From: Desulfobacterium sp.
GTDB lineage: Bacteria > Desulfobacterota > Desulfobacteria > Desulfobacterales > Desulfobacteraceae
Reading direction: 5' to 3'
DNA length: 64,000 nucleotides
Assembly: GCA_030145245.1 (NCBI GenBank)
Contig: JAQYWC010000065.1
Location: forward strand, 186,001 to 250,000
This document shows, piece after piece, positions 37,255 through 45,964 of this stretch (within the stretch, counting starts at the first letter, position 1; every line of letters starts with the position of its first letter). Below the pieces are notes generated by a model, which saw nothing but the letters and a program-made list of their open reading frames with translations, was not told the DNA's origin and did no database searches. The position numbers and the translations under genes are program-made.

Positions 37255-38079
37255 ATGAACAAGACCTTAAATGATAATATGCCCCTGGGCAAAACCGTGG
37301 GCCACAGTGAGACCTACGACCCTTCCCACCTCTTTCCCGTACCCAGACAAGAGGCGCGAAACGCCCTGGGGATTGTCAGCGCCCTTCCGTTCCAAGGGGT
37401 TGACATCTGGAACGCCTATGAACTCTCCTGGCTTACCCCAAAGGGAAAACCCTGTGTTGCCATGGGGGAAATTTCATTCCCCTGCGAAAGTGAAAGCATT
37501 GTCGAATCCAAATCCCTGAAACTCTACCTGAACTCCTTCAACCAGACCCGGTTCGACTCCCCTGAAATTGTTGCCAGAACCATGCAGGACGATTTAAGCG
37601 CTGTTGCGGGCGCCCCTGTGGCAGTGCATCTCCTGATGCCGGAAGAATTTGACAGGATGCAGATCCAGGCCCCCCATGGACAATGCCTGGACAGCCTGGA
37701 CATTGGGATGGACACCTACCAGCGTGAACCCGGTTATCTGACCACCCGGACCGTCAAGGTGGAAGAAACCCTCTACTCCCATCTGTTGCGAACCAACTGC
37801 CCGGTGACCGGCCAGCCCGACTGGGCAACGGTGACAATCGACTATTCAGGCAAGGCAATCGATCATGAAAGCCTGCTTCGCTACCTTGTCTCCTTTCGCC
37901 AACACACGGGTTTCCACGAAAACTGCGTTGAGCGCATCTTCATGGATATCCTGAACCTGTGCCAACCGGACCGGCTCTCGGTGAATGCAAGGTTTACCCG
38001 GCGGGGGGGCCTGGATATCAACCCCCAGCGCTCCACGGATGAAACCCGTTTCTCCAACATGAGGCTTGCAAGACAATAA
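37255..38079 (+). CDS. queF: NADPH-dependent preQ0 reductase (bimodular QueF)
   Basis: 274 residues, the long two-domain form. The QueF motif ESKSLKLYLNSFNQT is in the first half. The catalytic Cys lies in TNCPVTGQPDW and the substrate-contact Glu in HENCVERIF in the second half. It reduces the nitrile of preQ0 to preQ1 for queuosine. Its presence next to queC indicates the pathway ends in tRNA queuosine, not in archaeosine or DNA deazapurines. The 3' end is partly duplicated downstream. Confidence 0.94.
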   Translation: MNKTLNDNMPLGKTVGHSETYDPSHLFPVPRQEARNALGIVSALPFQGVDIWNAYELSWLTPKGKPCVAMGEISFPCESESIVESKSLKLYLNSFNQTRFDSPEIVARTMQDDLSAVAGAPVAVHLLMPEEFDRMQIQAPHGQCLDSLDIGMDTYQREPGYLTTRTVKVEETLYSHLLRTNCPVTGQPDWATVTIDYSGKAIDHESLLRYLVSFRQHTGFHENCVERIFMDILNLCQPDRLSVNARFTRRGGLDINPQRSTDETRFSNMRLARQ

Positions 38080-38169
38080 CCCTGGCGATATCGGAAGCGA
38101 TTAAGCAACAAGATAGAAAGCGGTTGCTCCGACACAAGGCTCACAAAGCAACACCCCTGGCGATATCGG
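38047..38169 (+). repeat. Degenerate tandem duplication of the queF 3' end
   Basis: About 48 bases spanning the queF stop (38047-38094) recur in degenerate form at 38121-38169. The best conserved part is the 15-mer CCCTGGCGATATCGG at 38080 and 38155, a 75-base period. The second copy forms the terminator at 38151. Confidence 0.6.
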
Positions 38170-38180
38170 GGGTTATTTTT
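38151..38180 (+). terminator. Terminator of queDECF
   Basis: ACACCCC and GGGGGTT flank a ten-base loop, followed by ATTTTT. It lies 72 bases after the queF stop. Confidence 0.65.
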
Positions 38181-38440
38181 GTGGCATCTGCACCACCGTC
38201 CCGAATCCCTGAAAGGGCTTGCGTGTAAATAAAAAATGTTGACCCCGGGCTGAGATAAAGGTAACAAAAAACAGCCGGCTTCGGAGAAAACAATAGCGCC
38301 GGAGCTTCACGACCTAGCCGTGTTGATTTATTTTGGGGTATTTGTCAGCCCGGCGAAAATTCCCGGTTAAGGGAAAACGTGAAATCTTCATAGAACGAAA
38401 TCATATAACATCCTAGCGAACACCAGATAGGGAGGCGGAT

Positions 38441-40426
38441 ATGGATAAACACAGACCGGTTCACCCGTTGAATACTTCTTTTGGAACAGGAGCAATCCAT
38501 AAAAACAAGATTGTGACGGCCGGTGAAGCTGTTGAAATCATCAAAAACGGTGATGTAATAGGGCTGGGGGGATTTGTGGGGAGCGGGTATGCGGAAGAGG
38601 TGGCCATTGCCCTGGAAGACCGTTTTCTTGGGACGGGGAATCCAAAAGAGCTGACACTCTATTTTGCTGCGGGCCAGGGGGACGGCAAGGAAAGGGGAAC
38701 AAATCATCTCGCCCATGAAGGGATGCTCAAGCGCGTGATCGGCGGGCATTGGGGGTTGATTCCCAAAATGCAGAAGCTGGCCATGGAGAATAAGATTGAG
38801 GCCTACAACCTGCCCCAGGGATGTCTTGCCCATATGCTGAGGGATGCCGGTGCCCATAAACCACGGACGATTTCAAGTGTCGGCCTTGGCACCTATATTG
38901 ACCCCCGGAACGGCGGGGGAAAAATCAACGAAAAAACAACGGAAGACCTTGTTGAACTGATCGAATTTGACGGCAGTGAATACCTTGCCTACAAAACCCA
39001 GCCCATGGATGTCGTCATTATCCGGGGGACCACAGCGGACACGGACGGCAATATCACCATGGAAAAAGAGGCCCTCACCCTGGAGAGCCTTGCCCTTGCA
39101 ATTGCTGCCAAGAACAATGACGGCTTTGTGATTGTTCAGGTGGAGCGTATTGCCGGCAAAGGGATGCTCCGGCAGCGGGAGGTGAAAATTCCCGGCATTA
39201 TGGTCGATTGTGTGGTTGTTGCAACAAAGAAAGAGAATCATATGCAGACCTTTGATGTGGACTATGATCCGTCATTCGCAGGTGAGTTCAGGGTACCGGT
39301 CTCCTCCATCAAACCGATGAAGCTGGATGAACGGAAAATCATTGCCAGGCGAGCGGCCTTCGAACTGATCCCCAACAGCGTTGTAAACCTGGGAATCGGC
39401 ATGCCTGAAGGCGTTGCCAATGTTGCAGCCGAAGAGAACGTTCTTGATTACATGACACTTACGGCCGAACCGGGGGTTATCGGGGGGATTCCAGCAGGCG
39501 GCCTGAGCTTCGGAGCAGCCGCCAACGTCGATGCGGTGATTGATCAGCCCTATCAGTTTGATTATTATGATGGGGGCGGCCTGGATATTACTTTCCTGGG
39601 GCTTGCCCAGGCGGACAGGCAGGGCAACCTGAATGTGAGTAAATTCGGTCCCAGGCTTGCCGGGTGCGGTGGTTTTATAAATATCAGTCAGAACTCCAAG
39701 AAGGTTGTATTTGTGGGAACGTTCACGGCCGGCGGGTTAAAGGTGTCGGTGACGGAAGGAAGGCTGACCATTGAGCAGGAAGGAAAGGTCCGCAAATTTA
39801 CCGATGCCGTGGAGCAGGTCACCTTTGCGGGCAACATCGCCGTGCAGAAGGGAAATCCCGTTATCTATATTACCGAACGATGCGTGTTTGAACTCTCGAA
39901 AGAGGGGCTTGTTCTGACCGAAATCGCGCCGGGGATCGATATTGAAAAGGATATTTTCGGCCAGATGGATTTCAAACCAGTGGTCAAAGGGACTCCGATA
40001 ATCATGGATAAACGGATATTCGAACCCGGGGTGATGGGGCTGAAATCAAAGCTGCTCTCGATTCCCATTGAAAATCGCCTGGTTTATGATCCTGACCAGG
40101 ATATCTTTTTCGTCAACTTTGAGAGTCATGCTGTTCGCTCCCGGGATGATATCCATCAGATCCGTGAACAGGTGGCCAGGGTTCTCACCCCCGTGGGCAA
40201 AAAAGTCAAAGCCATTGTCAATTATGACAACTTTGACATATCGCCGGAGCTGATCGATGAGTATATGGATATGGTGAAAAACATCATGGATGAGTTCTAT
40301 ACGGAAGCACACCGGTACACGACGAGTACATTCATGCGGATGAAGATGGGTGATTCACTGAAAGAGAGGAGTATGTCTCCCCATATCTATGAAACCCAGA
40401 CCGAGGCCAGAGCAGCCTTTAAATAA
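38441..40426 (+). CDS. Fused family-I CoA-transferase with C-terminal extension
   Basis: 661 residues, with GGGAGGCGG before the ATG. The alpha half begins IVTAGEAVEIIKNGDVIGLGGFVGSGY; the beta half begins RRAAFELIPNSVVNLGIGMPEG. The catalytic Glu is in LTAEPGVIGGIPAGG, matching YdiF/propionate-CoA-transferase-type fused enzymes, where it forms the glutamyl-CoA thioester. It moves CoA between short acyl groups. The usual fused enzyme is about 520-530 residues; the extra tail (from roughly 565) contains KVKAIVNYDNFDISPELID and is helical at its end. Confidence 0.85.
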   Translation: MDKHRPVHPLNTSFGTGAIHKNKIVTAGEAVEIIKNGDVIGLGGFVGSGYAEEVAIALEDRFLGTGNPKELTLYFAAGQGDGKERGTNHLAHEGMLKRVIGGHWGLIPKMQKLAMENKIEAYNLPQGCLAHMLRDAGAHKPRTISSVGLGTYIDPRNGGGKINEKTTEDLVELIEFDGSEYLAYKTQPMDVVIIRGTTADTDGNITMEKEALTLESLALAIAAKNNDGFVIVQVERIAGKGMLRQREVKIPGIMVDCVVVATKKENHMQTFDVDYDPSFAGEFRVPVSSIKPMKLDERKIIARRAAFELIPNSVVNLGIGMPEGVANVAAEENVLDYMTLTAEPGVIGGIPAGGLSFGAAANVDAVIDQPYQFDYYDGGGLDITFLGLAQADRQGNLNVSKFGPRLAGCGGFINISQNSKKVVFVGTFTAGGLKVSVTEGRLTIEQEGKVRKFTDAVEQVTFAGNIAVQKGNPVIYITERCVFELSKEGLVLTEIAPGIDIEKDIFGQMDFKPVVKGTPIIMDKRIFEPGVMGLKSKLLSIPIENRLVYDPDQDIFFVNFESHAVRSRDDIHQIREQVARVLTPVGKKVKAIVNYDNFDISPELIDEYMDMVKNIMDEFYTEAHRYTTSTFMRMKMGDSLKERSMSPHIYETQTEARAAFK

Positions 40427-40591
40427 ACCATGGGTTTGGAGTGAAGTTTAAAGATTTAACCCCACATTCACTCATTTACATCCTGACCGAAATCCGTCAG
40501 CTGAATAGCTATACAATAAGTTCACCATTTCAGATGCCCTGGAGACCCTGTTTCATCGCCTCCTGCCCCCCATAAAATCGTTACACCATCG

Positions 40592-40637
40592 AAAAGTGTA
40601 AGGTGACACTTGACACTTTTGAGATAGTTATGCTATC
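40592..40637 (+). promoter_or_regulatory. Dyads upstream of the MerR-like gene
   Basis: AAAAGTGT (40592-40599) and ACACTTTT (40613-40620) form a perfect dyad with a 13-base centre, and TTGACA (40610-40615) is a good -35. A second dyad, GATAG-TTATG-CTATC (40623-40637), lies where spacer and -10 would be, as expected for MerR-type operators. The exact -10 is unclear. Confidence 0.5.
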
Positions 40638-40667
40638 CCATCTTCATACACTGACAAAAGGAAATCA

Positions 40668-41402
40668 ATGGCCCCGAAGAGATGTACAAAAGATGGACGC
40701 CCGCTACTGAAAATGAAAGAACTCATGGAGCAGTCCGGCGTCCCCAAAGCGACTGTTCTTCACTATATCAATGAGGGACTGTTGCCCCAGCCCGAGGAAA
40801 AATCCCGCAACATGGCCTGGTACAACCCGGACAGCGTTGAAAAGATCCTTTTCATTAAAAGCGTCCAGGCCCGGTATCGCCTGCCCCTTTCATCCATCAA
40901 GGGACTGATGCGGGATCGGGACAAGGGACGCTGCACGGAGACCCTGGTGGAACTCCACGACAGCCTGTTCGGGCGATCCGATTCCCGGGATTTGAGTCTC
41001 AAGGAGTTCTGCAAAGCCTCGGGACTCGACCCCGCAGCAGTTGAAACATGGATGAACATCGGGATACTCATTCCGAAACAGAAGGGCAAATTCGATTCCG
41101 AAGATCTTTCCATCGCCCGTCTCCTGAAGCAGGTAGAAGAGAGCGGCAGCGGGCCCGATGACCTGGCTTTTTACGGAGAGATCGCCTCGGAGCTTTCCAG
41201 GAGAGAGATCGCATACCGGCAAAAGCTCACCCGGGATCTCCCCTTTGACAAGGATGCGGCTCTCACCCTGGCGCTTTCCCGTAATGTCCGGGTCCTCAGG
41301 GGTTATGTCATGGACCGGGCTTTTCAGCTCAGGCTCCTGTCCCACAAGGGGCTCAAGGATGACCTGAGTGCGGCGGAGGATGAAGACGCCGGGAAAAAGT
41401 GA
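40668..41402 (+). CDS. MerR-like regulator with a second HTH-like module
   Basis: 244 residues. The N-terminal MerR helix pair is clear (MKELMEQSGVPKATVLHYI, then EGLLPQPEEKSRNMAWY). A second similar unit starts near residue 105 (LSLKEFCKASGLDPAAVETW, then GILIPKQKGKFDSEDL). No metal-binding cysteine pair or known ligand domain follows. It sits between a CoA-transferase and a ferredoxin-like gene on the same strand, 62 bases before the latter, and may control either. Confidence 0.75.
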   Translation: MAPKRCTKDGRPLLKMKELMEQSGVPKATVLHYINEGLLPQPEEKSRNMAWYNPDSVEKILFIKSVQARYRLPLSSIKGLMRDRDKGRCTETLVELHDSLFGRSDSRDLSLKEFCKASGLDPAAVETWMNIGILIPKQKGKFDSEDLSIARLLKQVEESGSGPDDLAFYGEIASELSRREIAYRQKLTRDLPFDKDAALTLALSRNVRVLRGYVMDRAFQLRLLSHKGLKDDLSAAEDEDAGKK

Positions 41403-41464
41403 TCGAGACCGTTTGATACCACCGCCTGCTTGCGGACTTTTAAATTTTAAATAGGAGAATCCCC

Positions 41465-42532
41465 ATGGAACAGGACGTTTACAGGAAATTGCAGGAAAAG
41501 CTGGACGATTTAGGACCCGGATTTCCAAAATCACAAAAGGGTCTGGACATCAAAATCCTTAAGCAGATTTTCACCCCTGAAGAGGCGGATATGTTTACCC
41601 TGATGTCTCCGATTCTCACCGCTGCCGAGGATGTAGCCGCCTTCTTCTCCCTGGATGCAGAAAACACCGCAACGCTCCTGGAGACCATGGCAACAAAGGG
41701 GCAGCTCTTCCGCCTGAACCGCGGGGGCAAACCCAAATATGCAGTTGTCCCCTTTGTCGTCGGCGTATTTGAATTTCAGCTGAATAACCTTACCAAGGAG
41801 TTGTCCGCAGACCTGGATGGGTACTACGAAGAGGTCTTCGGCAAGGAGATCCAGGCCCACGGGACGCCGATCCTCCGCACCATCCCCATCGACAAGAGCA
41901 TCGTGGCCAAGTGGCCCGTGGCCCCCTACGAGGACGTGGTCAAGATCCTGGAGGATCAGAAAAAAATTGCCGTGGCACCGTGCATCTGCCGCACCATGGC
42001 GGAGGTCAACGAGAGGGACTGCGGCAAGCCCAAGGAGACCTGTTTTCTTTTTGGAGCCCACGCGGAATATTACGTGGACAACAAAATGGGTCGCTTTATC
42101 GAACTGGACGAAGCCAAGGCCATCGTGGAAAAAGGGGTGGAGTCCGGCCTCGTCATGCAGCCCTTCAACTCACAGAAGATCGGCGGCATGTGCTCCTGCT
42201 GCGGATGCTGCTGCGGCGTGCTCCGCTCCCTGAAGATGCAGCCCTCGCCGGTCGAGGCGGTAAAGAGCAACTATTTTGCCGAGGTGGATGAAGATCTTTG
42301 CACCGGCTGCGAGGTCTGCCTGGACCGCTGCCAGATGGAGGCGATAACCATCGATGATATCGCCACCATCGACCTGAACCGATGCATCGGCTGCGGCCTC
42401 TGCGTGCCCACCTGTCCCACCGAGGCCATGGGGCTGATGAAAAAATCCGAGGAAGATATCTACACACCGCCCACGGAAGGGGCCCAGACCTATCTCAATA
42501 TCATGGAGGCAAGGGGAAAGAGTTTCTTCTAA
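41465..42532 (+). CDS. Cys-rich protein with two [4Fe-4S] ferredoxin modules
   Basis: 355 residues, with AGGAG before the ATG. The N-terminal 110 residues resemble a winged-helix-like domain ([15 protein letters not shown]). The middle holds [19 protein letters not shown] and the dense motif [17 protein letters not shown], probably another metal centre. The C-terminus has two ferredoxin motifs, [16 protein letters not shown] and [16 protein letters not shown]. Such proteins are frequent in sulfate reducers and probably shuttle electrons in the cytoplasm; the partner is unknown. Confidence 0.78.
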   Translation: MEQDVYRKLQEKLDDLGPGFPKSQKGLDIKILKQIFTPEEADMFTLMSPILTAAEDVAAFFSLDAENTATLLETMATKGQLFRLNRGGKPKYAVVPFVVGVFEFQLNNLTKELSADLDGYYEEVFGKEIQAHGTPILRTIPIDKSIVAKWPVAPYEDVVKILEDQKKIAVAPCICRTMAEVNERDCGKPKETCFLFGAHAEYYVDNKMGRFIELDEAKAIVEKGVESGLVMQPFNSQKIGGMCSCCGCCCGVLRSLKMQPSPVEAVKSNYFAEVDEDLCTGCEVCLDRCQMEAITIDDIATIDLNRCIGCGLCVPTCPTEAMGLMKKSEEDIYTPPTEGAQTYLNIMEARGKSFF

Positions 42533-42537
42533 ACGTT

Positions 42538-43160
42538 TCATATCCACCCGGAACATAACGGCCGTCTGGAAGACGGGGATCCCGTCTCCAGGACTCCCCG
42601 TTGCCCCCGGGGCCGGGGCAACCCCGGTGGCCACGCCCTTTTCGATGCCAAACATTTCGCTTTCAAACAACGATTCAGGAATGGCGGTGCAATTGATGGC
42701 CAGAAAAGGTTTGTCCGCCCGGGGGGAGTTGAAATGGATGATTTTGGCAAACACCATCATCCTTACCGGTACCGCTGGCGCCCAGGCTGATGGTGTTGAT
42801 GGGATGCCGGGCGATGTTCAGGGCCAGCCGGGTCGCCTGCTGCATCTGGGCGCACTGGCCCACTCCCTGGGCAGGGCTGTACTTCTTCCTCAGGGAGCTC
42901 ACCAGGGATCGATTCTGCTCGCCAAGCCTGCCCTTTGCGATCTCCAGCTCCCTGTTTTTATCCTTCAGGTCCGGCAGAAGCACCACAAACTCATCCCCGC
43001 CCAAGCGCGAAGGAATACCGGTCAATGGATCATGTTTCGCCTTTTGGAGATCATCATCCTTGAACTCCAGGTGAAGCTCCTTGCCTTCCTTCTGGATCAT
43101 CAGCATGGCGATATTTTCAGCAAAACACTTCAGATCCGGGGGGCGCGCGCCCCCTTCCCC
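42538..43160 (-). pseudogene. Decayed GGDEF / sigma-54 activator fusion
   Basis: Read on the minus strand, AKHDPLTGIPSR joins directly to LGGDEFVVLLPDL: the GGDEF domain has lost its middle of roughly 80 residues, in frame. Next come [18 protein letters not shown] and [10 protein letters not shown], the start of an NtrC-type AAA+ domain. After a frameshift, [18 protein letters not shown] and [15 protein letters not shown] follow in another frame. The C-terminal half of the AAA+ and any DNA-binding domain are missing; the remnant ends beside the stop of the ferredoxin-like gene. It is not functional. Confidence 0.75.
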
Positions 43161-43311
43161 GCCGGCCGTTTTCTCGTGGGGATCGGCCCTTTTTTACACC
43201 GGCCTTGACAGGGGGACCAGTTGCTTTATATATCAGGGCAACATCAACCTTGGCGAGGAACCAGTCTATGGAGAAGAGCAGATAGGAAGAGCACGGGGGA
43301 AATTGATTGCA

Positions 43312-43434
43312 ATGATTGTCATTATCCTTGCCGGCTCGCTTCCTGCGCTTGCTTCCATGGGAATTGATTCCGTGCTCCCGGGTATCAGAAACCTTTTTTC
43401 AGGAAATCATCAACAAAGGTGCATAAGCCAATGA
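43312..43434 (+). CDS. Small hydrophobic ORF coupled to the sensor-MFS gene
   Basis: About 41 residues from ATG 43312 (a TTG three codons earlier has GGGGGAA before it). One hydrophobic segment (MIVIILAGSLPALASMGID) is followed by SVLPGIRNLF. The TGA overlaps the ATG of the next gene (ATGA), which favours translation. The sequence also resembles the first helix of Bcr/CflA-type MFS carriers (xxIDxxLPxxP), so it may be a leftover carrier fragment. Real gene or relic is undecided. Confidence 0.35.
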   Translation: MIVIILAGSLPALASMGIDSVLPGIRNLFSGNHQQRCISQ

Positions 43435-45890
43435 ACAACGACTTGAAGAACAAAAAGTTGACTCCTCTCTTTAAGGGCAAACTCATTTTACTAACGACGA
43501 TTATGATATTAGCCGCGTTGTCATTCAATGCATTTCTGACTTCAGCCACCCTGGAAAAAATATATATAAAAACCATTGTTTCAACCTATCAAATCATTGG
43601 CAGGGACCTTCAAATAAGCCTGGAAAAAGCGATCAGATACGGGAAAAAAATCGATAAATTCGTGGGCATCGAGTATCTGCTGCAGGATACTTATCAAAAA
43701 ATGAACAATAACAGGGAAAGCAGTCGTTTTTATTCTTCAAACACCGACGCTGTTTCCCGAATAAAAAACTATGTCGCCATTGCACTGATGGACGGCACCA
43801 TAAAATACTGCTCTGATCCTGAACTCATTGGCACGAAATCAATGTTGCCCCATGGTGAATCAAACGGACCTCAAGAGATAAAACAGATCCTTCAAAAAGA
43901 GCAGAAACGATACGTAATACCCCTCCCCATAAAAGGTCCGAACAAAGGGACAAGGGCGTTTGTCGTCATCGGGTTTGACAGAGATCACATCAAAGAGCTG
44001 CTGAATTCCATCCATAAAAGATATGTTAAAACCGGGGGCATGATATTACTTTGCGGGGTGATACTGTTAACCTTAACCACGAACATCATCCCGTTAACCA
44101 AAGGCGATAATGGGTTGGAATTATCCAGAAAAAGGATAATGACGGCTTCCCTTGCAATCATAATTCTATCTCAAATAGCATTTTCTGTTTACAGCAACAA
44201 AGCCTTCTATTCATACTATTTACAGATAAACAGGGAAAAAGCGGTTATTCTCAATCATATACTTAAAGACAAAATTGAATTCCTCCTAAAAAAGGGACTG
44301 ACCATCGACAGACTTTTTAAAGTGGAAAACATGATGCACGGCATGATTGATCCGTCTCCTGAGATCCAAAAAATGGAACTTCGCAGCAAGAATAACGAGA
44401 TTCTTTACCGGGCTGACAATGACCAGGAAAAGAACGCGATAAAGACAGATGTTACGCATAAAGAGAGCACAGACGAACTCCATGCAGGCAATCCGTATGA
44501 TGTAAAAACCCGGATCATTCAACAGAATGAAATCCAGGGGTATTTAATGACGACGATTTCCAAGACGGAGGTCCGGTCACAAATCAGATCCATCAGTCTT
44601 GATTCATTGACCGTTTTAATCATATCCATACTGTTCTCCTTTGAACTGCTCATCATTATTTTTCAAATGCTCAACAGGACCATTAAAAACACCCAAATTC
44701 ACTACGGAGATATTCGACCGGCCGCATTTATTTTCTCCTTCGGCATCGATATATGTGTTTCATTTTTGCCGTTATACATGGACAAATTACCTAATCCTGT
44801 TTCATGGATTCCCAAGGATATTTTCACAGCGCTTCCCATTTCAGTGGAAATGCTGTTTGAAGGTGTCGGCATTTTCATGGCTGGCGCATGGCTTGATAAA
44901 AGGGGGTGGCACGAACCATTCTTTTGCGGCATCGCATTGACGGGAATCGGACTGCTGCATTCATGGCTGGCACCGGATGCAGTGCATTTAATCGTATCAA
45001 GGGGGATCGCAGGATTGGGTTACGGCTTTGTCATCCTATCCGCACAGGGGTTTGCAATTTCATATTCAAAAGCCGATGAAAAATCACATTCACTCACCCA
45101 GCTATACGCGGGTTTATATGCGGGAAGTATTTGCGGAGGAGCCGCAGGAGCCATGATAGCGGAGAAGTTGGGCTTCAGGTCAGTTTTTTTGGTGGGGGCC
45201 TTACTGCTCTTTTCAATTTTAATATATGTTTTCATATTCATGGGCGATTCCATAAAAAAGAGCCGGCAAGATCGCATTAAAGAGCCGACCGAGTCCGTAT
45301 CACCGTTGGATCTGTTCAAGTATTGCACCAACAGGAATATCCTCGGACTTATCACACTCATCATAATACCCGCTTCAATTTCATTGATCGGTTTTTTATA
45401 TTATTGCTGCCCGATCTATTTAAACCAGCACAATGTTTCACAATCAAACATAGGCAGGGTCTTCATGCTTCACGGGATCTGTCTTGTTTATATTGCCCCG
45501 TTTATCAGTAAATTTGTGGACAGGTCCCCAAACAAAAGAGTTTTTCTGATGCTCAGCGGTCTTGTAGCCGGCATCGCATTTATGGCGTACTATTTTTTCC
45601 AAAGCTTTTTCGTCACATTATTTTCCGCAGTTATGCTGGGTGTGGCGGGAAGTCTCATGTACGCGGCCCAGACCCCTTACATTTTAAGCATGAAGATTAC
45701 ACAAAAATTAGGAGAAGGTAGAGCCCTCAGCATTATATCCATGGCAAGCAGGATCGGACAAGTTGCCGGCCCGTTTATTTTTGGCTGGATGTTCATTTTC
45801 GGAATTGATAAAGGCCTGCCGATACTGGGCATTATTTACGTAATTGCCGCAATAGGGTTTGTACTTATGACCCAAAAAGAAAAGGCTTAA
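43431..45890 (+). CDS. Fusion of two membrane sensor modules with an MFS transporter
   Basis: 819 residues from ATG 43431. Module 1 has a helix near the N-terminus (LILLTTIMILAALSFNAFL), a periplasmic Cache-like domain (YVAIALMDGTIKYCSDPELI, then FVVIGFDRDHIKELL) and a return helix. Module 2 has a helix (ASLAIIILSQIAFSVY), a smaller periplasmic domain (EIQKMELRSKNNEILYRAD) and a return helix near 400. A 12-helix MFS domain fills the rest (AGAWLDKRG, VSRGIAGLGYGFVI, KFVDRSPNKRVFL loops). Transport gated by extracellular ligand sensing is implied. Codons are AT-richer than those of flanking operons. Confidence 0.8.
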   Translation: MNNDLKNKKLTPLFKGKLILLTTIMILAALSFNAFLTSATLEKIYIKTIVSTYQIIGRDLQISLEKAIRYGKKIDKFVGIEYLLQDTYQKMNNNRESSRFYSSNTDAVSRIKNYVAIALMDGTIKYCSDPELIGTKSMLPHGESNGPQEIKQILQKEQKRYVIPLPIKGPNKGTRAFVVIGFDRDHIKELLNSIHKRYVKTGGMILLCGVILLTLTTNIIPLTKGDNGLELSRKRIMTASLAIIILSQIAFSVYSNKAFYSYYLQINREKAVILNHILKDKIEFLLKKGLTIDRLFKVENMMHGMIDPSPEIQKMELRSKNNEILYRADNDQEKNAIKTDVTHKESTDELHAGNPYDVKTRIIQQNEIQGYLMTTISKTEVRSQIRSISLDSLTVLIISILFSFELLIIIFQMLNRTIKNTQIHYGDIRPAAFIFSFGIDICVSFLPLYMDKLPNPVSWIPKDIFTALPISVEMLFEGVGIFMAGAWLDKRGWHEPFFCGIALTGIGLLHSWLAPDAVHLIVSRGIAGLGYGFVILSAQGFAISYSKADEKSHSLTQLYAGLYAGSICGGAAGAMIAEKLGFRSVFLVGALLLFSILIYVFIFMGDSIKKSRQDRIKEPTESVSPLDLFKYCTNRNILGLITLIIIPASISLIGFLYYCCPIYLNQHNVSQSNIGRVFMLHGICLVYIAPFISKFVDRSPNKRVFLMLSGLVAGIAFMAYYFFQSFFVTLFSAVMLGVAGSLMYAAQTPYILSMKITQKLGEGRALSIISMASRIGQVAGPFIFGWMFIFGIDKGLPILGIIYVIAAIGFVLMTQKEKA

Positions 45891-45899
45891 GAGATCGAA

Positions 45900-45943
45900 T
45901 TCCTGCACTGCCCGTAAAAAAGGGTTTGCGGGCAGCGCAGGAA
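45900..45943. terminator. Hairpin between convergent genes
   Basis: TTCCTGCACTGCCCG pairs with CGGGCAGCGCAGGAA (one mismatch) around a 14-base loop, between the stop at 45890 (plus) and that at 45965 (minus). Confidence 0.7.
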
Positions 45944-45964
45944 AGGGATGCCCCTGGAACGCAA

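Noticed and set aside
37881-38267. 128-codon minus-strand ORF over the queF end
   Set aside because: It is a shadow of queF; its internal repeat (YRQGxC) only reflects the DNA duplication.
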